Shown here: positions 42,950 to 52,568 of the stretch, piece after piece
Layout: the number at the start of each line of letters is the position of its first letter
How positions within the stretch are numbered: position 1 is the stretch's first letter
Source of the DNA: Actinomadura oligospora ATCC 43269
Lineage (GTDB): Bacteria; Actinomycetota; Actinomycetes; Streptosporangiales; Streptosporangiaceae
Reading direction: 5' to 3'
NCBI RefSeq assembly: GCF_000518265.1
Contig: NZ_JADG01000007.1
Span: 434,001 to 498,000, forward strand
DNA length: 64,000 nt
Notes under the pieces: generated by a model
Told to the model about the DNA's origin: nothing
What the model saw: only the letters and a program-made list of their open reading frames with translations
Database searches by the model: none
Position numbers and translations under genes: made by a program

Positions 42950-43873
42950 GTGAGCATCTTCGGCGTCGACTACGCCTGGGGACGCCCCGGTCCCGGCGCG
43001 CTCAAGAACGCCGGGGCGAGGTTCGTCTGCCGGTACCTCTCGCACGACACGTCCGGCAAGACCCTGACCAGGGACGAAGCCGACCAGCTCTCGCACGCCG
43101 GCCTGTGGCTGGTCGTGGTGTGGGAGAGCACCGCGTCCCGCGCGCTCGCCGGACGCGCCGCCGGTGTCGCCGACGCGACCGCCGCCGCCAGGCAGGCCCG
43201 CGCGTGCGGCATGCCCGCCGACCGTCCGATCTACTTCGCGGTCGACTTCGACGCGTCCTCCGGCCAGCAGTCGGCGATCCACGCCTACCTGGACGGCGCC
43301 GCCTCCGTCCTCGGCCGCGCGCGTGTCGGCCTGTACGGCGGATACGGCCCGGTCAAGCGCGCGTTCGACGCCGGGAAGATCACATGGGCCTGGCAGACCT
43401 ACGCCTGGTCCGGCGGACGCTGGGACAAGCGCGCGCAGCTTCAGCAGTACTCCAACGACCACAAGATCAACGGTGTCGGCGTCGACTACGACCGCGCCGT
43501 CCACTCCGACTACGGCCAGTGGCGCGTCGGGGTGTCCCCGTCCCCGGCGCCGACCCCGCCGAACCCTCCGCAGGAAGAGGACGACATGCCCTACGGCCAG
43601 CTGAACAACGGCGCGAACGCCGTCACCCCGATCTCCTTCCCGACCGGAATGGGGGCGATCGGCTTCATCTGCGACAACGGCCTCCAGCGGCTCGCGCCCG
43701 CGAAACTGCGCATCGCCGTCCACGACAAGAACGGCTGGTCCGTTGACGAGGTGAGCGTCGACAGCACCAAGGCCAAGACGGTCGTCCACTTCAAGGACCC
43801 GTCGACCACGGACGGCGTGTCCGTCCAGCGCCTGGACGACGGCCAGGTCAACGTCGCCTGGGACTGCTCCTAG
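42950..43873 (+). CDS. DUF1906 (Rv2525c-like) glycoside hydrolase-like protein
   Basis: 307 residues, GTG start eight bases after AGGAGG. The N-terminal TIM-barrel-like DUF1906 domain (about 1-185) has FGVDYAWGRPGPGALKNAGARFVCRYLSHD, WLVVVWEST, YFAVDFDAS and LQQYSND. A Pro-rich hinge (APTPPNPPQ) leads to an acidic patch and a C-terminal beta domain (about 210-307). No signal peptide is obvious, though relatives are exported. It probably acts on cell-wall or capsule glycans. The enzyme activity is not established for the family. Confidence 0.85.
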   Translation: MSIFGVDYAWGRPGPGALKNAGARFVCRYLSHDTSGKTLTRDEADQLSHAGLWLVVVWESTASRALAGRAAGVADATAAARQARACGMPADRPIYFAVDFDASSGQQSAIHAYLDGAASVLGRARVGLYGGYGPVKRAFDAGKITWAWQTYAWSGGRWDKRAQLQQYSNDHKINGVGVDYDRAVHSDYGQWRVGVSPSPAPTPPNPPQEEDDMPYGQLNNGANAVTPISFPTGMGAIGFICDNGLQRLAPAKLRIAVHDKNGWSVDEVSVDSTKAKTVVHFKDPSTTDGVSVQRLDDGQVNVAWDCS

Positions 43874-43981
43874 GACGTGTCCCGAAGCCACCTGGACGTC
43901 GCTCGCCACGAGCGCCGACCTTGAGGGACGCCCCGGCCGCCGGGCCGTCCTCGTGACGGCCGCCGTCCCGAGCACGCGAAC

Positions 43982-44018
43982 GCCCCCTGCGCACATGATG
44001 CCCATTCGCGCAGGGGGC
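43982..44018 (+). terminator. hairpin terminator after the DUF1906 gene
   Basis: GCCCCCTGCGC (43982-43992) pairs with GCGCAGGGGGC (44008-44018), followed by the pyrimidine-rich tail TTCTCTCTT. Confidence 0.85.
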
Positions 44019-44045
44019 TTCTCTCTTCGGGGAACGGGGTGCGGG

Positions 44046-44195
44046 TCAGCGGGCGCGTTCGACCACGCAGCCACAGGGCTTCAGGGCCAGCAGATCGTCC
44101 CCGGCGGGTTCGGCCTCGCGCACGAGGGTTCCGCACATCGGGCAGCAGGACAGGTCGGCGCGCGGCGCGCCGTCAAGATCGCTCGAAACCGTCAC
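44046..44195 (-). CDS. small zinc-ribbon-like protein
   Basis: 49 residues from the GTG at 44195; longer frames exist but their N-termini look non-coding. It contains CCPMCGTLVREAEPAGDDLLALKPCGC, a CxxC...CxC pattern suited to one zinc ion. No family name can be given. Support is codon bias and the Cys spacing only. Confidence 0.5.
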   Translation of the reverse strand: MTVSSDLDGAPRADLSCCPMCGTLVREAEPAGDDLLALKPCGCVVERAR

Positions 44196-44498
44196 GTCGG
44201 CCCAGCCTAGTGCCGCCGCCGTCCGCGTCCGGCGCTGGGCGCGGCCCTTTACCGACTGCCGACGGCCCCCGGCGGACGCCATGGTCAACTCGTCATGCGC
44301 GTTGGCCACCGGGTGTCAGTTTCGGCCAGTTTCATGCAATTTCGGAAAAAGAGCGGCGTGACGCGACGATCTACGGAAGGGTGTCAAACTCCGCGAATCA
44401 CACGTGGTTCGCGCCAGCCCTGACGTTACGCCTGCCAGCCACGCGTTCCCACACGCGATATCGCAGGTCTTCGACATGTCTCCGGAGGAATCAGCACC

Positions 44499-44849
44499 GT
44501 GAAGCAGCGCAACATCTTCGCCGTCTGGCTCGGCCTGCCGATCATCACCCTGGGTATCTACGGGATCGTCTGGATCTACAAGATCCACGACGAGCTCAAC
44601 CGCTCCTACCCCGAGAACGGCGCGTCCAGCGCCGGTTCCGCCCTGTGCTCGGTGCTGTTCGGCTTCATGACGCTCGGCATCTGGCCGCTGATCGTGCTGA
44701 TCAAGTTCGGCACCGGCCTCACCGAGGCGCAGCGCCGCGCCGGCCGCCAGCCGAGCTTCAGCAACGGCGTCGGCATCCTGCTGCTGATCTTCGGCTTCGG
44801 CCCGCTGTACTACCAGAACGAGCTGAACAAGATCGCCACCCAGCGCTGA
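44499..44849 (+). CDS. DUF4234 membrane protein
   Basis: 116 residues, GTG start after CGGAGGA. It starts FAVWLGLPIITLGIYGIVWIYKIHDEL, the DUF4234 signature. A second helix pair (SVLFGFMTLGIWPLIVLIKFG) and a last helix ending GPLYYQNELNKI follow. It is paralogous to the next gene. Function of the family is unknown. A strong hairpin separates the two genes. Confidence 0.88.
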   Translation: MKQRNIFAVWLGLPIITLGIYGIVWIYKIHDELNRSYPENGASSAGSALCSVLFGFMTLGIWPLIVLIKFGTGLTEAQRRAGRQPSFSNGVGILLLIFGFGPLYYQNELNKIATQR

Positions 44850-44892
44850 TCGGGCGTCCGGCGCACACCCGAAGCGCGCCGCCGCCCCGAAA

Positions 44893-44949
44893 GACGGACG
44901 GGCCGCCGCGGCCCCGGGCACACCACCCGGCCGCGACGGCCCGTCCGTC
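44893..44949 (+). terminator. 21 bp stem hairpin between DUF4234 genes
   Basis: The arms at 44893-44913 and 44929-44949 are inverted repeats matching at 20 of 21 positions, with a 15-base loop. It probably terminates the first DUF4234 transcript. Confidence 0.8.
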
Positions 44950-45075
44950 GTCCGGGGCACTGCCCGCTGCCCGGCGCACTGCCCGCCGTCCGGCATGGCC
45001 GCGTGCGGACGTGCGGAACGTGGAACGCGGGCCTCACGTCAGACTTCCTCTCACTCCCGGCCAGAGGAACCCTTC

Positions 45076-45531
45076 GTGATCGCCGTGAAACGCCGCAACA
45101 ACTTCGCCGTCTGGCTGCTCCTGCCGCTCGTCACGTTCGGGCTCTACCGCTTCTTCTGGGTCTACCGGACGCACGAGGAACTGCGCTGGAACTACCCCGG
45201 CGCGGGGTCGGTGACCGGCGCGCACGCGCTCGCCGCGGTGCTGTTCGGCGGGATCGCGGCCGGTGTCTGGCCGCTGTTCGTCTTCTCACCGGGATTGATG
45301 ACCGGCGTGTACGGGCTCGCTGCGGTGCTGATCGGCTGGATCGGGTTCAGCGTCTGGCCGATCGTCGTCCTCTACAAGTTCGGGGCCGCGATCGCCGAGG
45401 CGCAGGACCGGTCGCCTCGCACCGGCCACCAGGCGACCTTCAGTCAGCGGGTCGGCTTCCTGCTCGTGTTCCTCGGCTTCGGCGGCCTCTACTACCAGGC
45501 CGAACTCAACAAGGTCGCGGACGAGGACTGA
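45076..45531 (+). CDS. DUF4234 membrane protein, paralogue
   Basis: 151 residues from the GTG at 45076, after AGAGGA. It has the same architecture as its neighbour (FAVWLLLPLVTFGLYRFFWVYRTHEEL; FLGFGGLYYQAELNKV) but an extra hydrophobic stretch in the middle (LFVFSPGLMTGVYGLAAVLIGWIGF). A GTG nine bases later is the alternative start by alignment with the paralogue. The pair looks like a tandem duplication followed by an insertion. Confidence 0.85.
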   Translation: MIAVKRRNNFAVWLLLPLVTFGLYRFFWVYRTHEELRWNYPGAGSVTGAHALAAVLFGGIAAGVWPLFVFSPGLMTGVYGLAAVLIGWIGFSVWPIVVLYKFGAAIAEAQDRSPRTGHQATFSQRVGFLLVFLGFGGLYYQAELNKVADED

Positions 45532-45540
45532 CGGCGGGGC

Positions 45541-47163
<1,623 letters not shown>

Positions 47164-47297
47164 GGCGCGCCTCCAGTGTCCGGCTCCAGGTGGTGAACCG
47201 GATTCTGGCCGGTCGGCGACCCGCTTGTCAGTACCTCCGAGCCAACTCGAAGACGCTCCTTACCCGCTCCGCGTCCCGCGCGCCGTCGCCGCCGGGG

Positions 47298-47909
47298 TCA
47301 GTCGTCCTCGCCGGTCGCCGGACGGTCGTCGTCCACGCCGTGACGTGGACGGGAACGGCCGGGGTCGTCCGGATGGGGTTGGTCGCCGGTGTCGTCGTGG
47401 ACGTTCGGCTGCGGGAAGTCGGCCTCCAGGCCCGCGTCCTCGCGGAGCTTGGCCATGGCCCGCGAGACCGTGCTCTTCACCGTGCCGACGCTGATGCCGA
47501 GGATCTCCGCGATCTCGGTCTCGGGCATGTCCTCGTAGTAGCGCAGGACGACGGCGGCGCGCTGCCGGGCGGGCAGGCGGCCGAGCGCGCGGCCGAGGGC
47601 GTCCTGCATCTCGCTGCGTCCGGTGTGGTCGTCCACCGGACGGTCGGGGAGTTCGTCGGTCGGGTAGACCTCGAACTTGCGCCGCCGCCACCAGGAGATC
47701 TGCGTGTTGACCATGGCGCGCCGGACGTAGCCGTCGACGGCGGCGCGGTCGTGGATCCGGTCCCAGGCGAGGTAGGTCTTGGCGAGGGCGGCCTGGAGCA
47801 GGTCCTCGGCCTCGGCGCGGTCGCCGGTGAGCCGCATCGCCGCGCGCAGCATGACCGGGCCGCGCTCCGCCACGTACGCGCGGAACTCCTCGTGCCGCGT
47901 GCTGGTCAC
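47298..47909 (-). CDS. SigE-family ECF RNA polymerase sigma factor
   Basis: 203 residues, GTG start. Region 2 is FRAYVAERGPVMLRAAMRLTGDRAEAEDLLQAALAKTYLAW. Region 4 is LGRLPARQRAAVVLRYYEDMPETEIAEILGISVGTVKSTVSRAMAKLR. The tail is acidic and disordered. This is the actinomycete SigE-family small sigma type, often paired with an anti-sigma factor, but none is adjacent here. Confidence 0.92.
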   Translation of the reverse strand: MTSTRHEEFRAYVAERGPVMLRAAMRLTGDRAEAEDLLQAALAKTYLAWDRIHDRAAVDGYVRRAMVNTQISWWRRRKFEVYPTDELPDRPVDDHTGRSEMQDALGRALGRLPARQRAAVVLRYYEDMPETEIAEILGISVGTVKSTVSRAMAKLREDAGLEADFPQPNVHDDTGDQPHPDDPGRSRPRHGVDDDRPATGEDD

Positions 47910-48271
47910 TTCACCACCGAGTCCGGTCCGCGGGGTGCCGGCGGGCGGGGTCCGCCGCGCCGGGCCGCCCCGCGGGGTCCGCCGGGCGGGGGCCGGTGAC
48001 CGGACGGCCGTGCCCGTGATCCGGACGGCGCCCGGGCCCGGACGGCCGCGCGCCGCGACCGCCGCCGAAGATCCCGACCCGCTTCGACGATGACACGGTG
48101 ATCGTCATTACGGGTCATCAGATACGGCATATTCGGGTCAACCCGGTGGAGGATGTTTCGCCCGAGTTAGGGAAAACCAATCCGCCCGACGACTTATGAC
48201 GACAAATCCGTCGACAGGCTGACCACGCGGCGTGAACCTTGACTCCACCGACTGACAGCCGGAGGAGAGCG
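47910..48271. other. 360 bp gap between divergent genes
   Basis: This holds the presumed promoters of the sigma gene and of the cysteine-rich protein. Proximal to the sigma gene it is very GC-rich with CCGG-type short repeats. The half near 48100-48210 is AT-richer. No gene is supported. Confidence 0.5.
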
Positions 48272-49579
48272 ATGCCCGCACAGCGCGATCCGTCCGCCCG
48301 GCGGAGGTACCGCCGGGCCGTGCTGGGCGGCGGACCGCCGCCGCCGACCCCGCCCGCCGCTCCACTGCGCGTCCTGACCGGGACCGTGCTCGACGCGAGT
48401 CCGCACGTCCTGGCGCTGGCCACGGCGGCGGGAGAGGCCCGGCTGCCGATGACGGCGAGGACGACGGTGTGGCACGGCGGGCGCAGGGGCCCCGCCGCGC
48501 CGCACCCGGGACAGCAGGCGCTGGTCAGGATGGACGCGGCCGGCCTCGCCGCCGACCGCGTCTGGCTCGACATCGGCCGGGTGACCGGAACCATCCTGTC
48601 CGCGGGCCCGGACACGCTGGAGGTCGATCTGGGCCCCCACCGGGGCCGGGCCCGGGTCTCCCTCGAACCACGCGCGCACCAACTCGTCCAGGTGCGGCAT
48701 CCACGGCTCGAACCGGGCTACCTCGTGGACGTGCTGTGCGTCCGCTCGCCCACGGGACCGCGCGCGGTCGCGCCCGCCACGTCCCAGCCCGGACACCGCG
48801 CCGACGACCTCGCCTCCCCCGCGCCCGACGCGCCCGTCCCGGCGACGACGCGCGGCACCGCGACCTGGACCGGCTGGCCCGGCGCCCCCCAGACCACCGG
48901 TATGGGCGACGGCACGACCTTCCCCCCAGGACCAGGAACGACGACCTCCGCGTCCGAGCAGAGCGTCGCGCGGAACGACGCGACTTCCGCGTCCAGGCCG
49001 GGCGGAGTGCGGAACGACATGTCCTCCATCCCCGGTCGAGGAAGCGGCACCGCCTTCGTTCCCATGCCAGGGGCGACGAGCGGCGATCCGTCCTTCTCGC
49101 CCTCCGACCCGGGGCCGGGGAAGTCGAGGGACGACAGGCCCTTCGCCCACGGACTGACCCGCGAGACCTCTGCTCCGAGGCCCGGGGGAGCAGGATCCGG
49201 GACGAGCTTCGTCTCCAATCCGGGGGGAGTGGGGGGAGGCCCGCCGGAGGACGCCGTCGCGTATCCGGCGGTCGAGGGGGAGGGGACGGCCGGGGGGGGC
49301 GGGGAGGCGCCCCCCGGCTGCGTCCCGCTGCCACTGCTGTCGGTCGGCAGCGGCCTGGACGTGGTCAACGACTGCTCGGGACGCGGCGCGGCGATGACCG
49401 TGGCCGAGTGCGGATGCGTCGCGGCGCGGTTCTGTGACCGGTGCGTGGAGTGCGGGACGTCCCCGCGCGGCCGGATCGTCGAGCTCGGGCCCGTGGCGTT
49501 CGCGGCGCTGGGAGGGGACCTCGACGCCGGATGCTTCAACGTGAAGGTGCGGTGGGGAGCGGAGGGCGGGCCATGGTGA
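48272..49579 (+). CDS. cysteine-rich protein with C-terminal RlpA/DPBB-like domain
   Basis: 435 residues from the ATG at 48272, with GGAGGAGA upstream. The Arg-rich start RDPSARRRYRRAVLGGG precedes an OB-like beta region (about 35-165), then a long Gly/Ser/Thr/Pro disordered part (170-355). The C-terminal domain has NDCSGRGAAMTVAECGCVAARFCDRC and LGPVAFAALGGDLDAGCFNVKVRW, which resembles a double-psi beta-barrel of the RlpA type. Its stop overlaps the MauE-like gene, implying the pair functions together, perhaps with MauE managing its disulfides. That role is inference. Confidence 0.65.
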   Translation: MPAQRDPSARRRYRRAVLGGGPPPPTPPAAPLRVLTGTVLDASPHVLALATAAGEARLPMTARTTVWHGGRRGPAAPHPGQQALVRMDAAGLAADRVWLDIGRVTGTILSAGPDTLEVDLGPHRGRARVSLEPRAHQLVQVRHPRLEPGYLVDVLCVRSPTGPRAVAPATSQPGHRADDLASPAPDAPVPATTRGTATWTGWPGAPQTTGMGDGTTFPPGPGTTTSASEQSVARNDATSASRPGGVRNDMSSIPGRGSGTAFVPMPGATSGDPSFSPSDPGPGKSRDDRPFAHGLTRETSAPRPGGAGSGTSFVSNPGGVGGGPPEDAVAYPAVEGEGTAGGGGEAPPGCVPLPLLSVGSGLDVVNDCSGRGAAMTVAECGCVAARFCDRCVECGTSPRGRIVELGPVAFAALGGDLDAGCFNVKVRWGAEGGPW

Positions 49580-50511
49580 CGGTGGTGCAGAACGTCCAGG
49601 TACTGCTGCTGGCGGGAGTCCTGCTCGCGGCGTGCCTGGCGAAGCTGGCGGTGCGGGAGCCGGTCGCGGCCGTCCCGCACGCGCACGGCGGGACGCGGGT
49701 GCACGGCGTCCCGATCGCGCAGGGGCAGGCGCAGGTGCTGCTTCTGCTGCGCGGACGGCGGGCCGGGCTCGTCCTGGGCCTGGTCGAGGGAGTACTCGGG
49801 CTGGCCCTGCTGCTGTCGTCGCAGGTTTTGGTCCGGGTCGTGGCGGCGATCGGCTTCGCGGGCGCGACCTGGGCGGTCCTGGAGCTGCGGGCCCGGCGGC
49901 CGGAGGCGGGCTGCGGCTGCTTCGGCGGTCTGAGCGTGAAGCGCGTCGGACGCCGCAGCGTGCTGCGCGCGATGCTGTTCACGGCGGCGGCCCTCGCGTC
50001 GCTCGGCGCGTCCCGCGCGGGAGTGGAGGTGCCGCGCCTCGGCACCGGCCGTGTCGCGGGTGTCCTCGCACTGGAACTGGTGCTGTTCGCTTCGCTCTCA
50101 CCCGAGCTGGCCGTCCTGTGCGGACGCGGTCGGCGCGGCGCCCTCGCGCGTGCCCTCGCCTTCGGACGCCGTTCCCGACGGGACGTCCCGTGCGAACGGC
50201 GGCACAGCCCCCTCTCGGAGACCCTCGCGACGCTGCACGCCAGCAGCGCCTGGCGCACCTTCGAGAACGCCCTGGTCAGCGCCGTCCCCCTGGACATCTG
50301 GCGCGAGGGCTGCCACCGCTTCGTGGTCTACCGGGCCCGCCTTCACGAGACCGACATGGACATCGTCTTCGCCGTCTCCACCGCCGCCCGCGCCCGCACC
50401 GTCCGCCACGCCCTCCTCCCCCTCCCAACCGCCAACGGCTCGCCTGTGTCGAAGGCGGCTGTGGTGGCTTCGACTGCAGCTGCCACGGACGTGGGTGCCC
50501 CGGCTTGGTGA
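49573..50511 (+). CDS. MauE/DoxX-like membrane protein with C-terminal extension
   Basis: 312 residues from the ATG at 49573, overlapping the preceding stop. The N-terminal half has four membrane helices (VQVLLLAGVLLAACLAKL, LVLGLVEGVLGLALLLSS, VLVRVVAAIGFAGATWAVLEL, and a helix ending near residue 140). The MauE motif GCGCFGG is in the loop. A further helix (GVLALELVLFASLSPELAVL) leads to a soluble C-terminal domain of about 120 residues not usual for MauE. MauE is linked to thiol/disulfide handling, which suits the cysteine-rich partner. Confidence 0.8.
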   Translation: MVTVVQNVQVLLLAGVLLAACLAKLAVREPVAAVPHAHGGTRVHGVPIAQGQAQVLLLLRGRRAGLVLGLVEGVLGLALLLSSQVLVRVVAAIGFAGATWAVLELRARRPEAGCGCFGGLSVKRVGRRSVLRAMLFTAAALASLGASRAGVEVPRLGTGRVAGVLALELVLFASLSPELAVLCGRGRRGALARALAFGRRSRRDVPCERRHSPLSETLATLHASSAWRTFENALVSAVPLDIWREGCHRFVVYRARLHETDMDIVFAVSTAARARTVRHALLPLPTANGSPVSKAAVVASTAAATDVGAPAW

Positions 50512-50910
50512 CCCGGCTGCGGTGGCGGGCTTATCCGAGTGCGGTGGGCCTGGCTGCCAAGCGCCGCGCCCGCCCGGAGTTCGTCCTGACAGGGGTTCGC
50601 AATGTCGAGTTCGGGCGTGTCGTCCCTGGTCGCGAGCGGTTTCTAGGGCTTTCTTGGGGCATCGCGAGACGGTCGTAGAGAAAGCGATGAGAAACCTCAT
50701 CGGAGAATCTACGGCTCTCTAGTGCTCATGCTAGGCAGGCCGATATTTCGCTCGTCAGTGCTTTCTAAGGCTTTCTAGCGTCAGCGCAAGACAGAAGTAG
50801 AGACAGGTAGCCGCACAGGTCGATGTGGCCGTCTACCGGTGTCTGCCAGGGACGTTAGAGAGTCGTAGAGAGAGCTGACGAGTCGCCGACCCGAGGGGGA
50901 GGCCGGAGGG
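50512..50910. repeat. intergenic region with many TAGA/TCTA motifs
   Basis: No gene is supported. Between 50640 and 50880 short related words recur in both orientations: TTTCTAGGGCTTTCTT, CGTAGAGAAAG, AATCTACGGC, CTCTCTAG, CTTTCTAAGGCTTTCTAG, AGTAGAGAC, GTTAGAGAG, CGTAGAGAG. The word AATCTACGGC recurs exactly, inverted, at 52137-52146 on the other side of the ATPase gene. Confidence 0.6.
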
Positions 50911-52104
50911 TCAGGCGGGCTGGGAGCGCAGGAAGTCGCCGAAGTGCGGGACGGTGAAGGCCACCAGGCCGCGCTCGGCGCTGTAGATCAGTCCCTTCTT
51001 GATCAGGCCGTCGCGGGCGGGCGAGAGGCTGGACGGCTTGCGGCCCAGCTCCTCGGCGACGGCGGCGGTGGGGACGGGGTCGTCGCCGAGCGCGGCCATG
51101 GCGCGCATGTAGTCGCGCTCGGCGGGGGTCGCGCGCTCGTAGCGGCTGCCGAAGAAGCCGACCGCGAGCTCGCTCTCGGCCTCGGGGGCCGCGACCTTGA
51201 CGTCGTCGACGGTGATCGGGGTGCCCGGGGCGACGTCCCAGGCGACCTTGGCGTACGCCTGCACGAAGTAGGGGTAGCCGTCGGCCGCGAAGTACAGGGC
51301 GTCGAGGGCGTCCTGGGTGAAGGTGACGTCCTCGCGCTCGGCCGGGGCGAGCAGCGCGACGTCGGCGGACTCGCGGTCGAGCCGGTCGATGCGGGTGTAC
51401 CGGAACAGCCGCTCGGAGTAGGACTTGCTCGCCGACAGGACGGCGGGCAGGTGCGGCAGGCCCGCGCCGACCACGATCAGCGGGCCGCCGCTCTGCGACA
51501 GCTCGTGGCAGGCGGCGCACAGCGCGGACACGTCGTCGGCCGGGACGTCCTGCATCTCGTCGACGAACAGGGCGATGCCCGCGCCGACGTCGGTCGCGAC
51601 GGACGCCGCGTCCGCGAGCAGCTCGGTGAGGTCGATCTCGAGGTCGCCGGAGTCGGCGCGGCCGCGTGAGGCGGGCACGTCGATGCCCGGCTGCCAGCGG
51701 TGCACGCGCGCCTTCCCCTTGGCGTCCTCTTCGGGCCCGGCCTGCGCGAACGCCTTGAGCACGCCGAGGAAGCCCTCGATGCGGTCGGGCGCGCGGTGCC
51801 GGGGCGCGAGCTCTCGGACGGCCATGTGCAGCGCGGACGCGACAGGACGGCGGATCGACTGGTCGGGTCGAGCCTCGATCTTGCCGGTGCCCCACAGTCG
51901 CTGCACGGCCATCGACCGGAAGGTGTTGAGCAGGACGGTCTTGCCGACGCCGCGCAGCCCCGTGATGATCATGCTGCGCTCGGGCCGGCCGCGGGCCACC
52001 CGCTCCAGCACGACCTCGAACTGCTTCAGCTCGCGGTCGCGCCCGGCCAGTTCCGGCGGGCGCTGGCCCGCGCCCGGGGCGTAGGGATTGCGCACGGGAT
52101 CCAC
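50911..52104 (-). CDS. Orc1/Cdc6-like AAA ATPase with C-terminal winged helix
   Basis: 397 residues from the GTG at 52104 (MDPVRNPYAPGAGQRPPELAGRD). It has Walker A GLRGVGKTVLLN, Walker B IALFVDEMQD and sensor-1 region LIVVGAGLP. A C-terminal winged-helix region follows (ERDYMRAMAALGDDPVPTAAVAEELGRKPSSLSPARDGLIKKGLI). This is the archaeal-type ATPase/Orc1-like group, DNA-associated by its fold. An in-frame ATG at 52230 has GGAGG five bases upstream, but the codons between (AAT, CTA, TAT, CGA, ATA) are very rare here, so I prefer 52104. An SOS box lies upstream. Confidence 0.82.
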   Translation of the reverse strand: MDPVRNPYAPGAGQRPPELAGRDRELKQFEVVLERVARGRPERSMIITGLRGVGKTVLLNTFRSMAVQRLWGTGKIEARPDQSIRRPVASALHMAVRELAPRHRAPDRIEGFLGVLKAFAQAGPEEDAKGKARVHRWQPGIDVPASRGRADSGDLEIDLTELLADAASVATDVGAGIALFVDEMQDVPADDVSALCAACHELSQSGGPLIVVGAGLPHLPAVLSASKSYSERLFRYTRIDRLDRESADVALLAPAEREDVTFTQDALDALYFAADGYPYFVQAYAKVAWDVAPGTPITVDDVKVAAPEAESELAVGFFGSRYERATPAERDYMRAMAALGDDPVPTAAVAEELGRKPSSLSPARDGLIKKGLIYSAERGLVAFTVPHFGDFLRSQPA

Positions 52105-52568
52105 GGTCTCGGACTCTATGAGTCGATATAGCTGCGGCCGTAGATTTCCGTAGAAAGGCGTACGGCGTGTCGCGCCACCGCGCGCGCACCCCTGAGCGGG
52201 CTGCGAGCGAGCGGCCACCGTCGCCACCATGCGGACCTCCGGACGGAGCGGGTCGAGGTTGATCGAACCTGTGTTCGAACTGTTCGAACACAGTAGCGCA
52301 TCCCCGCCGCACCCGTCATCCCGCCTCGCAAAGAAACGACCACGCCTCGCTGAGGCGCGGTCGTTTCGCGTGGATTGCCCCGACAACGAGCGCGTTTCCG
52401 CTCGTCCGCCGTCCCTTTTCGGTCCGCCCAAGCCCCTACTTCAGGTTGTGGCGCCGTCCCGGAGGCGGGTGCGGCTGACCCTCGTTGGCCGCAGGGCCGA
52501 CCCCGGGACGGCGTGTCCGTGGCGTCAGGCGCTACGCGCCGACGCATTTGAAAAGGAGAAGGGACGGG
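52105..52568. other. 460 bp gap between ATPase and pirin genes
   Basis: Contains the TAGA-type motifs at 52137-52158, the LexA box, and a strong hairpin near 52332-52366 (AAACGACC ... GGTCGTTT). Frames crossing it look non-coding. Confidence 0.55.
52263..52278. promoter_or_regulatory. LexA (SOS) box
   Basis: TCGAAC-CTGT-GTTCGA is an exact match to the actinobacterial SOS consensus TCGAAC-N4-GTTCGA. It is embedded in a larger inverted repeat (CTGTGTTCGAA-CTG-TTCGAACACAG, 52269-52293). It lies 159 bp upstream of the preferred ATPase start and 33 bp before the alternative ATG at 52230. Confidence 0.75.

Noticed and set aside
50051..50722. Second plus-strand gene overlapping the MauE-like gene
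   Set aside because: Shadow frame rich in Arg/Ser/Pro with no ribosome site. The MauE frame has membrane helices and the GCGCFGG motif.
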